Below, piece by piece: positions 1 through 8,900 of a stretch of 64,000 nucleotides of DNA. Position 1 is the stretch's first letter; each line of letters opens with the position of its first letter. The stretch covers positions 1 through 64,000 of the forward strand of contig NZ_FNIQ01000001.1 in NCBI RefSeq assembly GCF_900104025.1. The letters are read 5' to 3'. The stretch comes from Geodermatophilus sp. DSM 45219. GTDB taxonomy: Bacteria; Actinomycetota; Actinomycetes; Mycobacteriales; Geodermatophilaceae. The notes beneath the pieces were generated by a model. That model had not been told where the DNA came from. It worked only from the letters and a program-made list of their open reading frames with translations, and made no database searches. Both the position numbers and the translations under genes were made by a program.

Positions 1-66
1 CAGGCCAAGACCGCCACCCTCGCCCTCACCTTCTCCGGCGTCCAGCGCGCCGCCGCCACCCGCTGA
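1..66 (+). CDS. C-terminal end of a gene, possibly a SipW-processed secreted protein
   Basis: An open frame runs in from the left edge and ends at TGA (64-66). Only 21 residues are visible, ending in TLALTFSGVQRAAATR. It lies 33 bp upstream of a SipW-type signal peptidase. In Gram-positive bacteria such peptidases are often encoded beside their TasA/camelysin-like substrates, and the beta-strand-like TLALTF ending would fit that family. The link is inferred from position and too little sequence is visible to prove it. Confidence 0.5.
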   Translation, partial: QAKTATLALTFSGVQRAAATR

Positions 67-99
67 CCCCCACGCGACCCGGACACCCGAGGAGCCGAG

Positions 100-855
100 A
101 TGACCGCGATCCCGATGCCCGCCCCCGGAGCAGCCCACCCGCTGCCCCCGGTCGCCGGCGCCGCCCTGCGGGCCCTGCGCCCGCTGGCCGCCGGCACCGG
201 CCGCTGGGCCACCCGGGCCCTGGTCGCGGTCGCCGTGCTCGCCTTCGCCGTGCTGGCCGCCGGCCCGCACCTGCTGGGCTACCGCACCATGACCATGCTC
301 ACGGCGAGCATGGCCCCGGGCATCGACCCCGGCGACGTCGTCCTCACCACGCCCATCGACGTCACCGACGTGACGACCGGCATGGTCATCAGCTACCACA
401 TCCCCATCGACGACCACCGCGTCGTCACCCACCGCGTCACCGACGTCCAGCACGGCTCCGACGGCACGGTCACCGTCCAGACCAAGGGCGACGCCAACGA
501 CCACGCCGACCCGTGGACCGCCGTCCTGCAGGGCGACACCGCCTACGAGGTCCGGGCCGTCCTCCCGGAGGTCGGCCACCTCATCACCGCCCTGCGCACC
601 CCGGCCGTCACCCACGCACTCGTCTACGGCGTCCCGGTCGTGCTGGCCGGCTGGCTGCTGCTGGGCATCTGGCGCCCCCGCGAGGACGCCGAGGTCGACG
701 AGGTCGGCGCCGACGTCGCCGAGACCGTGGCGGACGCGCCGGGGACGGCGTGGGCCGACCGGCTGCCGGTCCACGGCGCCGTCGTCCTGCTGACCGCCTG
801 GCTGCTGGTGGGCGCCTGGAGCGCGGCCGGGACCCCCGAGGGCGAGCAGCAGTGA
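100..855 (+). CDS. Signal peptidase I, SipW/archaeal type
   Basis: A 251-residue membrane protease expected to cut signal peptides on the outer face of the membrane. A membrane segment (about residues 44-60) is followed by the box with the likely catalytic serine (MTMLTASMAPG, about 64-74). Further on, HRVVTHRV carries a histidine where bacterial-type enzymes use lysine, which marks the ER/archaeal/SipW group. A second membrane helix lies near residues 168-188 and a third at about 226-242. The stop overlaps the GTG start of the next gene. The specific substrate is inferred to be the truncated gene upstream. Confidence 0.82.
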   Translation: MTAIPMPAPGAAHPLPPVAGAALRALRPLAAGTGRWATRALVAVAVLAFAVLAAGPHLLGYRTMTMLTASMAPGIDPGDVVLTTPIDVTDVTTGMVISYHIPIDDHRVVTHRVTDVQHGSDGTVTVQTKGDANDHADPWTAVLQGDTAYEVRAVLPEVGHLITALRTPAVTHALVYGVPVVLAGWLLLGIWRPREDAEVDEVGADVAETVADAPGTAWADRLPVHGAVVLLTAWLLVGAWSAAGTPEGEQQ

Positions 856-1535
856 GCACGCCCCGCACCGATGGCCCGCCCGCCCGGATCGCACTCGTCG
901 TCGGCGCCGACGCCGCCGACCGCGCCCTGGTCGCCGGGCTGCTCCGGCTCACCGGGTGGGACGTCCGCGAGGCCGCCGGGACCCGCGACGCACTGCGCCT
1001 GGCCCGCCGCTCCGACCCCGACCTGGTGGTCACCGACCTGGACGGTCCGGCCGGCGAGGGGCCCGCCCTGCTGCGCCGCCTGCGCCTGGTCGGCTGCCGC
1101 GCCCACCTGTTGGCCGTCACGGCCGACGCCGACGCGCAGGACCGGGCGGCCGCGCTCGAGGCCGGCGCCCTGGCCTGCCTGCCCAAGCCGGTCCACGCCG
1201 GGCTGCTGCTGGGCCTCCTCGGCCGCAGGGCATCCGGTCCACCGGCGTCCGGCGCCGGCGACCCGTCCACCGAGGACGTCGACGCCGAGCTCATGGACCG
1301 CCTGCAGCAGCTCTACGCGACCGCGCTGCCCGGCCGGCTGACGGCCATCTCCGACGGCGCCCGCACCGGGGACGCCGCAGCCCTCGCCCGGGCCTCGGCC
1401 ACGCTCGCCGGTACGAGTGCCCAGCTGGGCCACCCGGAGGTCGCCGCGGTCTGCCGGGCCATCGCGCAGGACGCCCGGCGCGGCGTGCTCGCCCACGAGC
1501 TGGTGGTCGAGCTGCGCACCGTCGCGGGGGCCTGA
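852..1535 (+). CDS. Response regulator receiver protein with a degenerate Hpt-like C-terminus
   Basis: This 227-residue protein starts at GTG 852, overlapping the signal peptidase stop (GTGA). The N-terminal half is a receiver (REC) domain with the phospho-acceptor segment LVVTDLDG and the conserved lysine in CLPKPV. The C-terminal half is a helical bundle resembling a histidine phosphotransfer domain (LMDRLQQLY, then ASATLAGTSAQLG). The position where Hpt domains carry their phospho-histidine (H-x-L-K-G-S) reads serine here. It may bind a partner rather than pass phosphate on. No DNA-binding domain is visible. Confidence 0.75.
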   Translation: MSTPRTDGPPARIALVVGADAADRALVAGLLRLTGWDVREAAGTRDALRLARRSDPDLVVTDLDGPAGEGPALLRRLRLVGCRAHLLAVTADADAQDRAAALEAGALACLPKPVHAGLLLGLLGRRASGPPASGAGDPSTEDVDAELMDRLQQLYATALPGRLTAISDGARTGDAAALARASATLAGTSAQLGHPEVAAVCRAIAQDARRGVLAHELVVELRTVAGA

Positions 1536-1619
1536 GAGGGGACCCGCTCCCGGGTGGTAGGCCGCTCACTGCAGCCCCAGGTGGGCCCGACCGACCCCGA
1601 GCTCGTCGCCGGGCGGCGA

Positions 1620-3038
1620 TCACGCCGGCACCGTCCGGGCGCCGGTCGCGACCGGTGCCGGAGCAGGCGGGTGCCCGCCGCGGGCCGGACGGCTGCGGGC
1701 CGCGGCGAGCAGGAGGTGCGGGCGGAGGAGCGCCGTGGGCCGCTCGAGCATCCCGAGCGCCCGGATGTAGACGTCGGTCACCACGGGGTCGCGGGTGGCC
1801 GCCACCTCGAGGCGGTCCTGGTACCGGTGCAGGGTGCGCCGCAGCGGACCCGCCGTCCCGCCGGTGGTCCCGGGGAACCGCAGGTCCTCGCCGACGGCGA
1901 ACAGCCACGGCTCCGCCAGTCGACGGGCCAGTCGCCGCTGGAAGCGACCCGCCAGCCCGGTGAGGTCGCCCTCGGACCTCCGGCTCCGCAGGCACGCGTC
2001 GAGGGTCTCGGCGGCGAGGACGGCGCTGCTCATCCCCTGGCCGTAGACGGGGTCGAACGCGCAGGCGGCGTCGCCGAGGACCAGCAGGCGCTCGGGCCGG
2101 CGGCGCAGCCGCTCGTAGTGCCAGCGCGCGTCGGTCGTGCCGCGGTGCAGGTGGACGTCGCTGACCGGCTCGGCGGCGGCGAGGGCCTCGGCGAGGACCG
2201 GGGAGCGCAGGCTGCGTGCGAAGGCCGTGTAGCCCTCCTCGTCGGTCGCCGCGTGCACCCCGCGGGCTCCGATGAGCCCCACGACCCACCGGCCGTCCTC
2301 GACCGGGAAGAGGTAGCCCGATCGCGGGTTGTCCGCCCGGTCACCGAAGAGCATCAACCCCGTCCAGTCGGCGGTGAACCCGTCGGGGATGCGGTAGAGG
2401 CGGCTGGCGTAGGTGATCCGTGCGTCGATGATCGTCCGGTCAGGGACCGGGCCGCCGAGGTCGGCCAGCCAGGTCGGGGTCCGCGATCCGCGGCCCGAGG
2501 CGTCGACGACCAGGTCGGCGTCTACGAACGCCGCGCCGTCGTCCCCGCGCACCGCCACCCCGCGCACCACCCGGCCGTCGTCCGAGGCGCCGAGCGCGGT
2601 GACCTGGCGGCCGTCGAGGACGGTGATCCCGGGCAGCGCCAGCAGCCGCCGGCGCACGGTCGCCTCGATGAGCGGCCGGCTGGCCGACAGGGACGGCCAG
2701 CCGGGCGCCCGCCGGTCGACCCACCCGGCGCGGGTGAGCACGAGCACGTCCCGGGGGAAGCGGACCGGGACGGCGCCGGCGTCCTGGAGGTCCTGTCCGA
2801 ACCCGGGGAAGAGCCGCTCCAGGCCCACCAGTCCGCGCGCGAGCAGGGCGTGCACCTGCCACCCCTGGGGCACCCCTCGCCGCGGCTGCACGGCGTCCGG
2901 CAGCCGGTCGCGCTCGATGACAGTGACCCGCTCGACGTGCCCGGCGAGCACCCGCGCCGCGAGCATCCCGGCCATGCCGGCGCCGATGACCACCGCGTGG
3001 CCGGCGCCCGGTCGGGACGCGACAGGTGCCTCGGGCAT
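1620..3038 (-). CDS. FAD-dependent oxidoreductase / monooxygenase-like protein
   Basis: A 472-residue flavoprotein. The N-terminal Rossmann fold has the dinucleotide-binding signature GAGMAGMLAARVLAG followed by an acidic strand end (VTVIERD). The second FAD motif GDAACAFDPVYGQGMS is typical of p-hydroxybenzoate-hydroxylase, halogenase and geranylgeranyl-reductase-like enzymes. I chose ATG 3038 because a GGAGG stretch lies just upstream; the open frame extends to 3182 but that part reads as low-complexity Arg/Ala. The substrate cannot be predicted. The reversed neighbour downstream belongs to an unrelated small operon. Confidence 0.75.
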   Translation of the reverse strand: MPEAPVASRPGAGHAVVIGAGMAGMLAARVLAGHVERVTVIERDRLPDAVQPRRGVPQGWQVHALLARGLVGLERLFPGFGQDLQDAGAVPVRFPRDVLVLTRAGWVDRRAPGWPSLSASRPLIEATVRRRLLALPGITVLDGRQVTALGASDDGRVVRGVAVRGDDGAAFVDADLVVDASGRGSRTPTWLADLGGPVPDRTIIDARITYASRLYRIPDGFTADWTGLMLFGDRADNPRSGYLFPVEDGRWVVGLIGARGVHAATDEEGYTAFARSLRSPVLAEALAAAEPVSDVHLHRGTTDARWHYERLRRRPERLLVLGDAACAFDPVYGQGMSSAVLAAETLDACLRSRRSEGDLTGLAGRFQRRLARRLAEPWLFAVGEDLRFPGTTGGTAGPLRRTLHRYQDRLEVAATRDPVVTDVYIRALGMLERPTALLRPHLLLAAARSRPARGGHPPAPAPVATGARTVPA

Positions 3039-3124
3039 CTCCGGACCTCCCGGCGGAACGGCGCGGTCGGTCGCCAGCGCACACCGGAACGGGCGGTGGT
3101 GGCCAGTGGCGAAGTGCCCTGCGG

Positions 3125-4021
3125 CTAGCGCGCCACCCCGAACAGCCGCACGCCGTTGTGCCAGAGCACCGCGCGCAGCCACTCCTCCCCCAGGTCCAGC
3201 CGGTGCAGTGCGGCGAGCTGGTGGGCGTAGGGGTAGGGGATGGAGGGGAAGTCGCTGCCGAGCAGCACCTTGTCCCGCAGCGCACCCAGCCGGGGCCGCA
3301 GCGCGGGGTCGAAGGGCATCAGCCGCTCGGTGAAGTCGGTGCCGAACATCGTGGTGTCCAGGTGCACCCGCTCGTACCGCTCGGCGAGGTCGAGGAACGC
3401 CGCGTACTCGGGCATGCCGAGGTGGGCGATCACCAGCTGCAGCCGCGGGTACCGCTCCAGCAGGCCGGTCATCGGCGCCGGGCCGGTGTGCTCACCGCGC
3501 AGCGGCCCGGACCCGCAGTGGATGACGACGGGGGTGCCGGACTCCTCCAGCCGCGCCCACACCGGGTCGAGGAGCGGGTCGCGCGGGTCGAAGCGGCCGA
3601 CCTGCACGTGCACCTTGAACACCCGCGCACCGGCGGCGAGGGCGGCCTGGACGTAGGACGCCGCCTCCGGCTCCGGGTAGAAGGTGGCCGACTGCAGCAC
3701 CTGCGGGTGCGCGGCGGCGAACCCGTGCGACCACTCGTTGAGCCACGCGGCCATGCCCGGCTTGTGCGGGTACGGCAGGGTCGGGAACGCCCGGACGCCG
3801 AGCCGCTCGAGGGTGGCCAGCCGCTCGTCCTCGGGCAGCGGGTACTGCACCGGCCAGGCCGCGCCGTAGTTCTGCTCGCCCGCCGCGAAGTAGGCCCACA
3901 CCTTGGCCTGCACCCGCTCGGGCAGGAAGTGCACATGCGCGTCGACCAGCCCGGGCAGGCCCAGCTCGCGCCAGTACCGGGGGACGTCGGCGTCGTCGGC
4001 CGGCGGCTGGAGAGCGGTCAC
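3125..4021 (-). CDS. Amidohydrolase family 2 (TIM-barrel metal-dependent hydrolase)
   Basis: A 298-residue protein of the amidohydrolase_2 group. It has the N-terminal metal-binding motif DAHVHFLP, a lysine-bearing strand (VFKVHVQVG), a histidine strand (PVVIHCGSG), IAHLGMPEY, and the late aspartate in LLGSDFP. These are the metal ligands and proton shuttle of aminocarboxymuconate-decarboxylase-like enzymes. It is followed at 17 bp by an oxidoreductase on the same strand, so the two may be co-transcribed. Substrate unknown; hydrolase and decarboxylase roles are both possible. Confidence 0.8.
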   Translation of the reverse strand: MTALQPPADDADVPRYWRELGLPGLVDAHVHFLPERVQAKVWAYFAAGEQNYGAAWPVQYPLPEDERLATLERLGVRAFPTLPYPHKPGMAAWLNEWSHGFAAAHPQVLQSATFYPEPEAASYVQAALAAGARVFKVHVQVGRFDPRDPLLDPVWARLEESGTPVVIHCGSGPLRGEHTGPAPMTGLLERYPRLQLVIAHLGMPEYAAFLDLAERYERVHLDTTMFGTDFTERLMPFDPALRPRLGALRDKVLLGSDFPSIPYPYAHQLAALHRLDLGEEWLRAVLWHNGVRLFGVAR

Positions 4022-4037
4022 CTCGGCGTGGCCGTGG

Positions 4038-4964
4038 TCACGAGCGCAGCGTGACGACGACCTTGCCGCGCACGTGCCCGCCCGCGACCAGCTCCTGCGC
4101 CTGCGCCGTCTGCTCCAGCGGGAACGCCCGCGCGATCGGCACCCGCAGCTGACCGGCGTCGGCCATCCGGCCGAGCTCCTCGAGGTGCTCGTGCTCGGGG
4201 CGGACGAACACGTAGCGCCCGCCCATCTCGTTGACCACCGGGTCGACGACCGAGGCGATGCGGGCCGGGTCGCGGACCTGCTCGGGGGCGTCGGCCAGCG
4301 TGTCCCCGCCGACCAGGTCCAGGACCGCGTCCACCGGCTCGGCCAGCTGGGCGCTGACCGGCCCGGCCGCGTAGTCGTACACCTCGGCGGCCCCGGCGTC
4401 CCGCAGGAAGCCGTGGTTGCGCGGGCTCGCCGTGCCGATGACGTGCGCGCCGAGCGCGACGGCGATCTGGACGGCGGAGAACCCGACGCCGCCGGCGGCC
4501 CGGTGCACCAGCACCCGCTCGCCCTCGTGGACGTCGAGCGCCTCGGTCAGCGACTGGTAGGCCGTGAGCCCGGCCAGCGGCAGCCCGGCGGCCTCGGCGA
4601 AGGACAGCGACTCCGGCTTGTGCGCCAGGCAGCGCTGCGGCGCGGGCACCAGCTCGGCCGTCGTCCCCCACTGGACGTCGTCGCGGCGCACGTAGCCGAA
4701 GACCTCGTCGCCGGCGGCGAACGCGGTGACCGCCGGGCCCACGGCCTCGACGACCCCGGCGACGTCCCAGCCCGGCACGATCGGCAGGTGGTGCGGGTAG
4801 GCGCCGGTGAGCCCGCCGGAGCGGATCAGCACGTCCACCGGGTTGACACCCGCGGCGTGCACCCGCACCAGCACGGTATCCGGGCCGACCGGGGGGTCGG
4901 GCAGGTCGTCGCGCAGGGTCAGGACCTCCGGCCCGCCGTACCCGTCGAAGGCCACACCCCGCAC
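4038..4964 (-). CDS. NADP-dependent quinone-oxidoreductase-like MDR enzyme
   Basis: A 308-residue member of the medium-chain dehydrogenase/reductase superfamily. It has the GroES-like N-terminal part (VRVHAAGVNPVDVLIRSG, PGWDVAGVVEAVG) and a cofactor loop HRAAGGVGFSAVQIAVALGA. The cysteine set for structural zinc is absent, which places it with zinc-free quinone reductases. It starts at GTG 4964, overlapping the last base of the smpB stop, so it may be translated from the smpB transcript. The natural substrate is unknown. Confidence 0.8.
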   Translation of the reverse strand: MRGVAFDGYGGPEVLTLRDDLPDPPVGPDTVLVRVHAAGVNPVDVLIRSGGLTGAYPHHLPIVPGWDVAGVVEAVGPAVTAFAAGDEVFGYVRRDDVQWGTTAELVPAPQRCLAHKPESLSFAEAAGLPLAGLTAYQSLTEALDVHEGERVLVHRAAGGVGFSAVQIAVALGAHVIGTASPRNHGFLRDAGAAEVYDYAAGPVSAQLAEPVDAVLDLVGGDTLADAPEQVRDPARIASVVDPVVNEMGGRYVFVRPEHEHLEELGRMADAGQLRVPIARAFPLEQTAQAQELVAGGHVRGKVVVTLRS

Positions 4965-5440
4965 TACCGCCGTCCCTTCACGTACCGGCCGAAGGCCTTC
5001 TGGATCTCCCGGCGGGAGTCGCGCTCGGCCAGGTCCTGCCGCTTGTCGTAGGACCTCTTGCCCCTGGCCAGCGCCAGGGTCGCCTTGACCTTGCCGTCCT
5101 TGAAGTACAGGTCCAGCGGCACCAGGGTCAGGCCGCCCTCCTTGGTCTTCCCGATCAGCTTGTCGATCTCGGCGCGGTGCATGAGCACCTTCCGCTTCCG
5201 CCGCGGGGCGTGGTTGGTCCAGGTGCCCTCGGCGTACTCGGGGATGTGCACGTGCTGCAGCCAGACCTCGCCGCCGTCCACCGTGGCGAAGCCGTCGACG
5301 AGCGAGGCACGACCGGCACGCAGGCTCTTGACCTCGGTGCCGGTGAGCACCAGGCCCACCTCGTAGGTGTCGAGGATCGAGTAGTCGTGCCGCGCCTTCT
5401 TGTTCTGGGCGATGAGCTTGCGCCCCTCTTCACGCGGCAT
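4964..5440 (-). CDS. smpB: SsrA-binding protein SmpB
   Basis: This 158-residue protein matches SmpB over its whole length: [15 protein letters not shown] at the start, [26 protein letters not shown], and the basic C-terminal tail ending [11 protein letters not shown]. SmpB binds tmRNA and brings it to stalled ribosomes for trans-translation. The order smpB-ftsX-ftsE-prfB on one strand is a common actinobacterial arrangement. I did not see the tmRNA gene (ssrA) in the flanking sequence. Confidence 0.96.
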   Translation of the reverse strand: MPREEGRKLIAQNKKARHDYSILDTYEVGLVLTGTEVKSLRAGRASLVDGFATVDGGEVWLQHVHIPEYAEGTWTNHAPRRKRKVLMHRAEIDKLIGKTKEGGLTLVPLDLYFKDGKVKATLALARGKRSYDKRQDLAERDSRREIQKAFGRYVKGRR

Positions 5441-5485
5441 ACCCCCAGGTTACTGCCCGGCCCGGGAGCGTCCCCGCGACGCGAG

Positions 5486-5534
5486 ATCGGCGGTCTCGTG
5501 GCCATCGAGCGCTGATCACCACGAGACCGCCGAT
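5486..5534. terminator. Strong stem-loop between ftsX and smpB
   Basis: Two perfectly complementary 16-base arms (ATCGGCGGTCTCGTGG at 5486-5501 and its complement at 5519-5534) flank a 17-base loop. It lies in the 115-bp gap after ftsX and before smpB, both minus strand, so it probably ends or attenuates transcription leaving ftsX. There is no U-tract on either side, so factor-assisted termination or mRNA-end protection is also possible. Confidence 0.65.
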
Positions 5535-5555
5535 GTCGACGGGAGTGCGGGAGTG

Positions 5556-6440
5556 CTAGATCCGCACGTACAGGCGCAGGGTCACGTACGCGGCGATGCC
5601 GGCCAGCCCGACGCCGGCGGCGGCGATGACCGGGCTGATGAAGGCGATCTGACCCCAGTCGACCGGCGGGATGATCCCGGCGCGGATCGGCCCGGCGAGG
5701 GTCTTGTCGACGAAGAGCAGCTTGGTGACCACCAGCCCGCCGATCGCCAGCAGCGCACCGATCAGCCCGGCCAGCGCGGCCTCGAGGATGAACGGCAGCT
5801 GGGTGTACCAGCGGGAGGCGCCGACCAGCCGCATGATGTTGGTCTCGTTGCGCCGGTTGAAGGCGGCCAGCTGGATCGTGTTGGAGATCAGCAGCAACGC
5901 CGCCAGGGCCTGCACGACGGCGACGGCGATCGTGGCGTTGCGCGCCCCGTTGAGCAGGCTGAACAGCCGGTCGAGGAAGTCGCCCTCGTCGCGCACCTGG
6001 TCGACGCCGTCCTGCCCGTTCGGGAACTCGGCGGCGATGATCGAGTAGCGCTCGGGGTTCACCAGCTCGACGCGGAAGCTCTCGGGCAGCGCGTCCGCCG
6101 GGGTGTTCTGCACGAGCTCCGGCTGCTGGCTGAACTGCTGCTGGAAGCGGGCGTAGGCCTCGTCCTTGGACTCGTAGATGTAGGCGGCCACCTCGGGCGA
6201 GTCCGCCAGCTGCTGCTCGATGGCCGAGCGCTGCTCGTCGGTGACGTCGTCGGCCAGGAAGATGGAGACCTGCACCTTGTCGTAGTAGATCTCCTTCATG
6301 TCGGAGATCATCCCGGCGATCAGCAGGCCGGTGCCCATGAGGCCGAGCGAGATGGCCGTGGTCAGGATCATCGCGACCGTCATGGTCAGGTTGCGACGCA
6401 GCCCGGTGGCCACCTCGGAGAGCACGAAGTTGACGCGCAT
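5556..6440 (-). CDS. ftsX: Cell-division ABC transporter-like permease FtsX
   Basis: A 294-residue membrane protein with the FtsX start (MRVNFVLSEVATGLRRNLTM) and one transmembrane helix (about 22-42). A large extracellular loop follows (about 50-165), then three more helices, with the conserved NETNIMRLVGAS loop just before the third. FtsX with FtsE transmits ATP-driven changes across the membrane to peptidoglycan hydrolases. It lies 47 bp downstream of ftsE in the same operon. Confidence 0.95.
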   Translation of the reverse strand: MRVNFVLSEVATGLRRNLTMTVAMILTTAISLGLMGTGLLIAGMISDMKEIYYDKVQVSIFLADDVTDEQRSAIEQQLADSPEVAAYIYESKDEAYARFQQQFSQQPELVQNTPADALPESFRVELVNPERYSIIAAEFPNGQDGVDQVRDEGDFLDRLFSLLNGARNATIAVAVVQALAALLLISNTIQLAAFNRRNETNIMRLVGASRWYTQLPFILEAALAGLIGALLAIGGLVVTKLLFVDKTLAGPIRAGIIPPVDWGQIAFISPVIAAAGVGLAGIAAYVTLRLYVRI

Positions 6441-6487
6441 TGGTTCCCTGTCGTGAGGTCAGGCAGGTGGAGGAGGGGAACGCCGCC

Positions 6488-7177
6488 TCAGCGGCCGACC
6501 CCGTAGACACCGCGCGACTGGTCGCGGGTGAGCGCTCCCCCGTTGAGCTCGATCACGCGGCGGCGCATCGAGTCGACGATGTGGTAGTCGTGCGTGGCCA
6601 TCACCACGGTGGTGCCGGTGCGGTTGATCCGCTCCAGCAGCAGCATGATGCCCTCGCTGGTCTCCGGGTCGAGGTTGCCGGTGGGCTCGTCGGCCAGCAG
6701 CACCAGCGGCCGGTTGACGAACGCGCGCGCGATGGCGACGCGCTGCTGCTCACCACCGGAGAGCTCGCCGGGCAGCCGGTTGGCCTTGCCCTCCAGGCCC
6801 ACCATCTCCAGCACCTCGGGGACGACGCGCTTGATGGTCCGCTGGGGCTTGTTGATGACCTCCAGCGCGAAGGCCACGTTCTGGGCCACGGTGCGGTTGC
6901 GCAGCAGGCGGAAGTCCTGGAAGACGCAGCCGATGGTGCGGCGCAGCTTGGGGACCTGCCACTTGCTCATCGTGTTCAGCGTCTTGCCGTTGACGACGAC
7001 GGTGCCCCTGGTGGGGTCGTCCTCCTTGAGCAGCAGCCGCAGGAACGTCGACTTGCCCGAGCCCGAGGAGCCGATGAGGAAGACGAACTCGCCCTTGTCG
7101 ATCTCCGTGGACACGTCATCGAGGGCCGGCCGGGAGCTGGCCGGGTAGAGCTTGGTGACGTGTTGCAATTCGATCAC
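6488..7177 (-). CDS. ftsE: Cell-division ATP-binding protein FtsE
   Basis: A 229-residue ABC ATPase starting [12 protein letters not shown]. Walker A is GSSGSGKST, the signature LSGGEQQR, Walker [13 protein letters not shown], and the H-loop [10 protein letters not shown] chose GTG 7177 because FtsE proteins begin almost exactly there; the frame runs on to 7291 with non-homologous residues. It drives FtsX. The 195-bp gap to prfB upstream probably holds the operon promoter. Confidence 0.95.
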   Translation of the reverse strand: MIELQHVTKLYPASSRPALDDVSTEIDKGEFVFLIGSSGSGKSTFLRLLLKEDDPTRGTVVVNGKTLNTMSKWQVPKLRRTIGCVFQDFRLLRNRTVAQNVAFALEVINKPQRTIKRVVPEVLEMVGLEGKANRLPGELSGGEQQRVAIARAFVNRPLVLLADEPTGNLDPETSEGIMLLLERINRTGTTVVMATHDYHIVDSMRRRVIELNGGALTRDQSRGVYGVGR

Positions 7178-7372
7178 GAGGCGCCACGGTACCTCTCGAA
7201 CCCGGGAGACTGGAGCGTCACGCGCGGTCGACCGCCGTCCTGTCGCGACGGAACGTGAGCGGTCCCGCCGGCGGCCCAGGACGCCCGTCACCCAGAGTGG
7301 CGCATCCGCTGGCCCGCCGTGCGACGGGTGTGACGAACGGGACCCCTGGGCCGGGCCGGCGCAGGCGCGGGC

Positions 7373-8488
7373 TCAGCTGGAGGGCACGGCCTCCTGCTGG
7401 CGACGCCAGCGGATGCCGGCCTCGATGAAGGAGTCGATGTCCCCGTCGAGGACGGCGGTGGTGTTGCCGGTCTCCTGCTCGGTCCGCAGGTCCTTGACCA
7501 TCTGGTAAGGGTGCAGCACGTAGGAGCGCATCTGGTTGCCCCAGCTGCTGCCGCCCTCGCCCTTCAGCGCGTCCATCTCGGCGCGCTGCTCCTGCTGGCG
7601 GACGACGAGCAGCCGCGCCTGGAGCACCCGCAGGGCGGCCGCGCGGTTCTGGATCTGGCTCTTCTCGTTCTGGCAGGACACGACGATGCCGGTCGGGATG
7701 TGGGTCATCCGGACGGCGGAGTCGGTGGTGTTGACGCTCTGGCCGCCCGGTCCCGACGAGCGGAAGACGTCGACCTTGATCTCGTTCTCCGGGATCTCCA
7801 CGTGGTCGGTCTGCTCCACGACCGGGAGCACCTCGACACCGGCGAAGGACGTCTGCCGCCGGCCCTGGTTGTCGAACGGCGAGATCCGCACCAGCCGGTG
7901 GGTGCCCTGCTCGACCGAGAGCGTGCCGTAGGCGTAGGGCACTTTCACCGAGAAGGTGGCCGACTTGATGCCGGCCTCCTCGGCGTAGGAGATGTCGAGC
8001 ACCTCGGTGGGGTACTTGTGCCGCTCGGCCCAGCGCAGGTACATCCGCATGAGCATCTCGGCGAAGTCGGCGGCGTCGACACCGCCGGCCTCCGACCGGA
8101 TGGTCACCAGCGCCTCGCGGGAGTCGTACTCCCCCGACAGCAGCGTGCGGACCTCGAGCTCGTCGATCGCCTGGCGCAGGCTCTCCAGCTCCCGCTCGGT
8201 CTCGGCCGTGGTCGCCTCGTCGTTCTCCTCGGCGGCCATCTCGTGCAGCAGCCCGACGTCGTCCAGCCGGCTGCGCAGCTCCTCGACCCGGCGCAGGTCG
8301 CCCTGCAGGTAGGAGAGCCTGGAGGTCAGCGCCTGCGCGGCCTCGACGTCGTTCCAGAGGTCGGGCGCGGCGGCCTGCTGCTCGAGCTCGGCCACCTCGC
8401 GGCGCAGCCGGTCGACGTCGAGGACCGCCTCGATGGACTTCAGGGTCGTGTCGAGCTCGTCCAGGACGACGGAGAAGTCAGCGGCCAC
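7373..8488 (-). CDS. prfB: Peptide chain release factor 2
   Basis: A 371-residue class I release factor. It contains the stop-codon-reading SPF tripeptide ([15 protein letters not shown]) that defines RF2 (UGA/UAA). It also has the catalytic GGQ loop ([17 protein letters not shown]). GTG 8488 ([13 protein letters not shown]) gives the usual N-terminus. The gene is uninterrupted: no programmed +1 frameshift site of the type in E. coli prfB is visible near the start. Confidence 0.96.
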   Translation of the reverse strand: MAADFSVVLDELDTTLKSIEAVLDVDRLRREVAELEQQAAAPDLWNDVEAAQALTSRLSYLQGDLRRVEELRSRLDDVGLLHEMAAEENDEATTAETERELESLRQAIDELEVRTLLSGEYDSREALVTIRSEAGGVDAADFAEMLMRMYLRWAERHKYPTEVLDISYAEEAGIKSATFSVKVPYAYGTLSVEQGTHRLVRISPFDNQGRRQTSFAGVEVLPVVEQTDHVEIPENEIKVDVFRSSGPGGQSVNTTDSAVRMTHIPTGIVVSCQNEKSQIQNRAAALRVLQARLLVVRQQEQRAEMDALKGEGGSSWGNQMRSYVLHPYQMVKDLRTEQETGNTTAVLDGDIDSFIEAGIRWRRQQEAVPSS

Positions 8489-8534
8489 ATCGACCCAGGG
8501 TAGTGCGCCCGCAGGCGGGGTAGACCACCGCGGC

Positions 8535-8822
8535 ATGAGCGAGCCCCGTCGACCCCGCTCCCGCGAGGACTACCAGCGGGGGCTGCCCGACCACCACGAC
8601 CCGACGGCCGGCATCGGCGGCGCGCCCCCGGCCCGGTCGGCCCTGACGCTGCGGCTGGTGCTGGCCGCCTTCGGCCTCGTCGTCTGCCTGGGCGGCGGGC
8701 TGCTGTGGCTGGCCACACCGCTGCCGGCGTGGCCGGCCGTGGTGCTGTTCGTGCTCGCGGCCGTGGCCGCCGTCGACCTGGTCGTCATCACCCGCCGCAA
8801 GGCGCGGGGCGAGCCCGGCTGA
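8535..8822 (+). CDS. Small membrane protein, unknown function
   Basis: A 95-residue protein from ATG 8535, divergent from prfB with 46 bp between them. The first 40 residues are charged and hydrophilic ([20 protein letters not shown]). Two hydrophobic helices follow (about 40-60 and 64-84), ending in a basic tail ([10 protein letters not shown]). This layout suggests a two-helix membrane protein with the N-terminus in the cytoplasm. No enzymatic motif is visible. Confidence 0.65.
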   Translation: MSEPRRPRSREDYQRGLPDHHDPTAGIGGAPPARSALTLRLVLAAFGLVVCLGGGLLWLATPLPAWPAVVLFVLAAVAAVDLVVITRRKARGEPG

Positions 8823-8842
8823 ACCGCAGCCAGGTCGGGCGG

Positions 8843-8893
8843 CCTCCCTGCAGGGTCCCGCCGCGAGCTCGCGAGCGGCGGGGGGCAGGGAGG
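8843..8893. terminator. Bidirectional stem-loop terminator, copy 1 of a dispersed repeat
   Basis: The outer arms CCTCCCTGC (8843-8851) and GCAGGGAGG (8885-8893) enclose inner arms CCCGCCGC (8857-8864) and GCGGCGGG (8875-8882) around a loop containing GAGCTCGC. It sits between converging genes (8822 and 8901), the position of a shared terminator, and is followed by the pyrimidine-rich TCCTTCTTC. Closely similar copies occur at 19,016 and 59,311. Confidence 0.7.
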
Positions 8894-8900
8894 TCCTTCT

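Noticed and set aside
608-1496. Long minus-strand frames opposite the signal peptidase and regulator
   Set aside because: They are Arg/Gly/Pro-rich shadows without family features or ribosome-binding sites, as expected in DNA of this GC content.
4964-5556. tmRNA gene (ssrA) beside smpB
   Set aside because: The 115-bp gap on one side and the overlapping gene on the other leave no room, and no tRNA-Ala-like acceptor or tag sequence was recognised.
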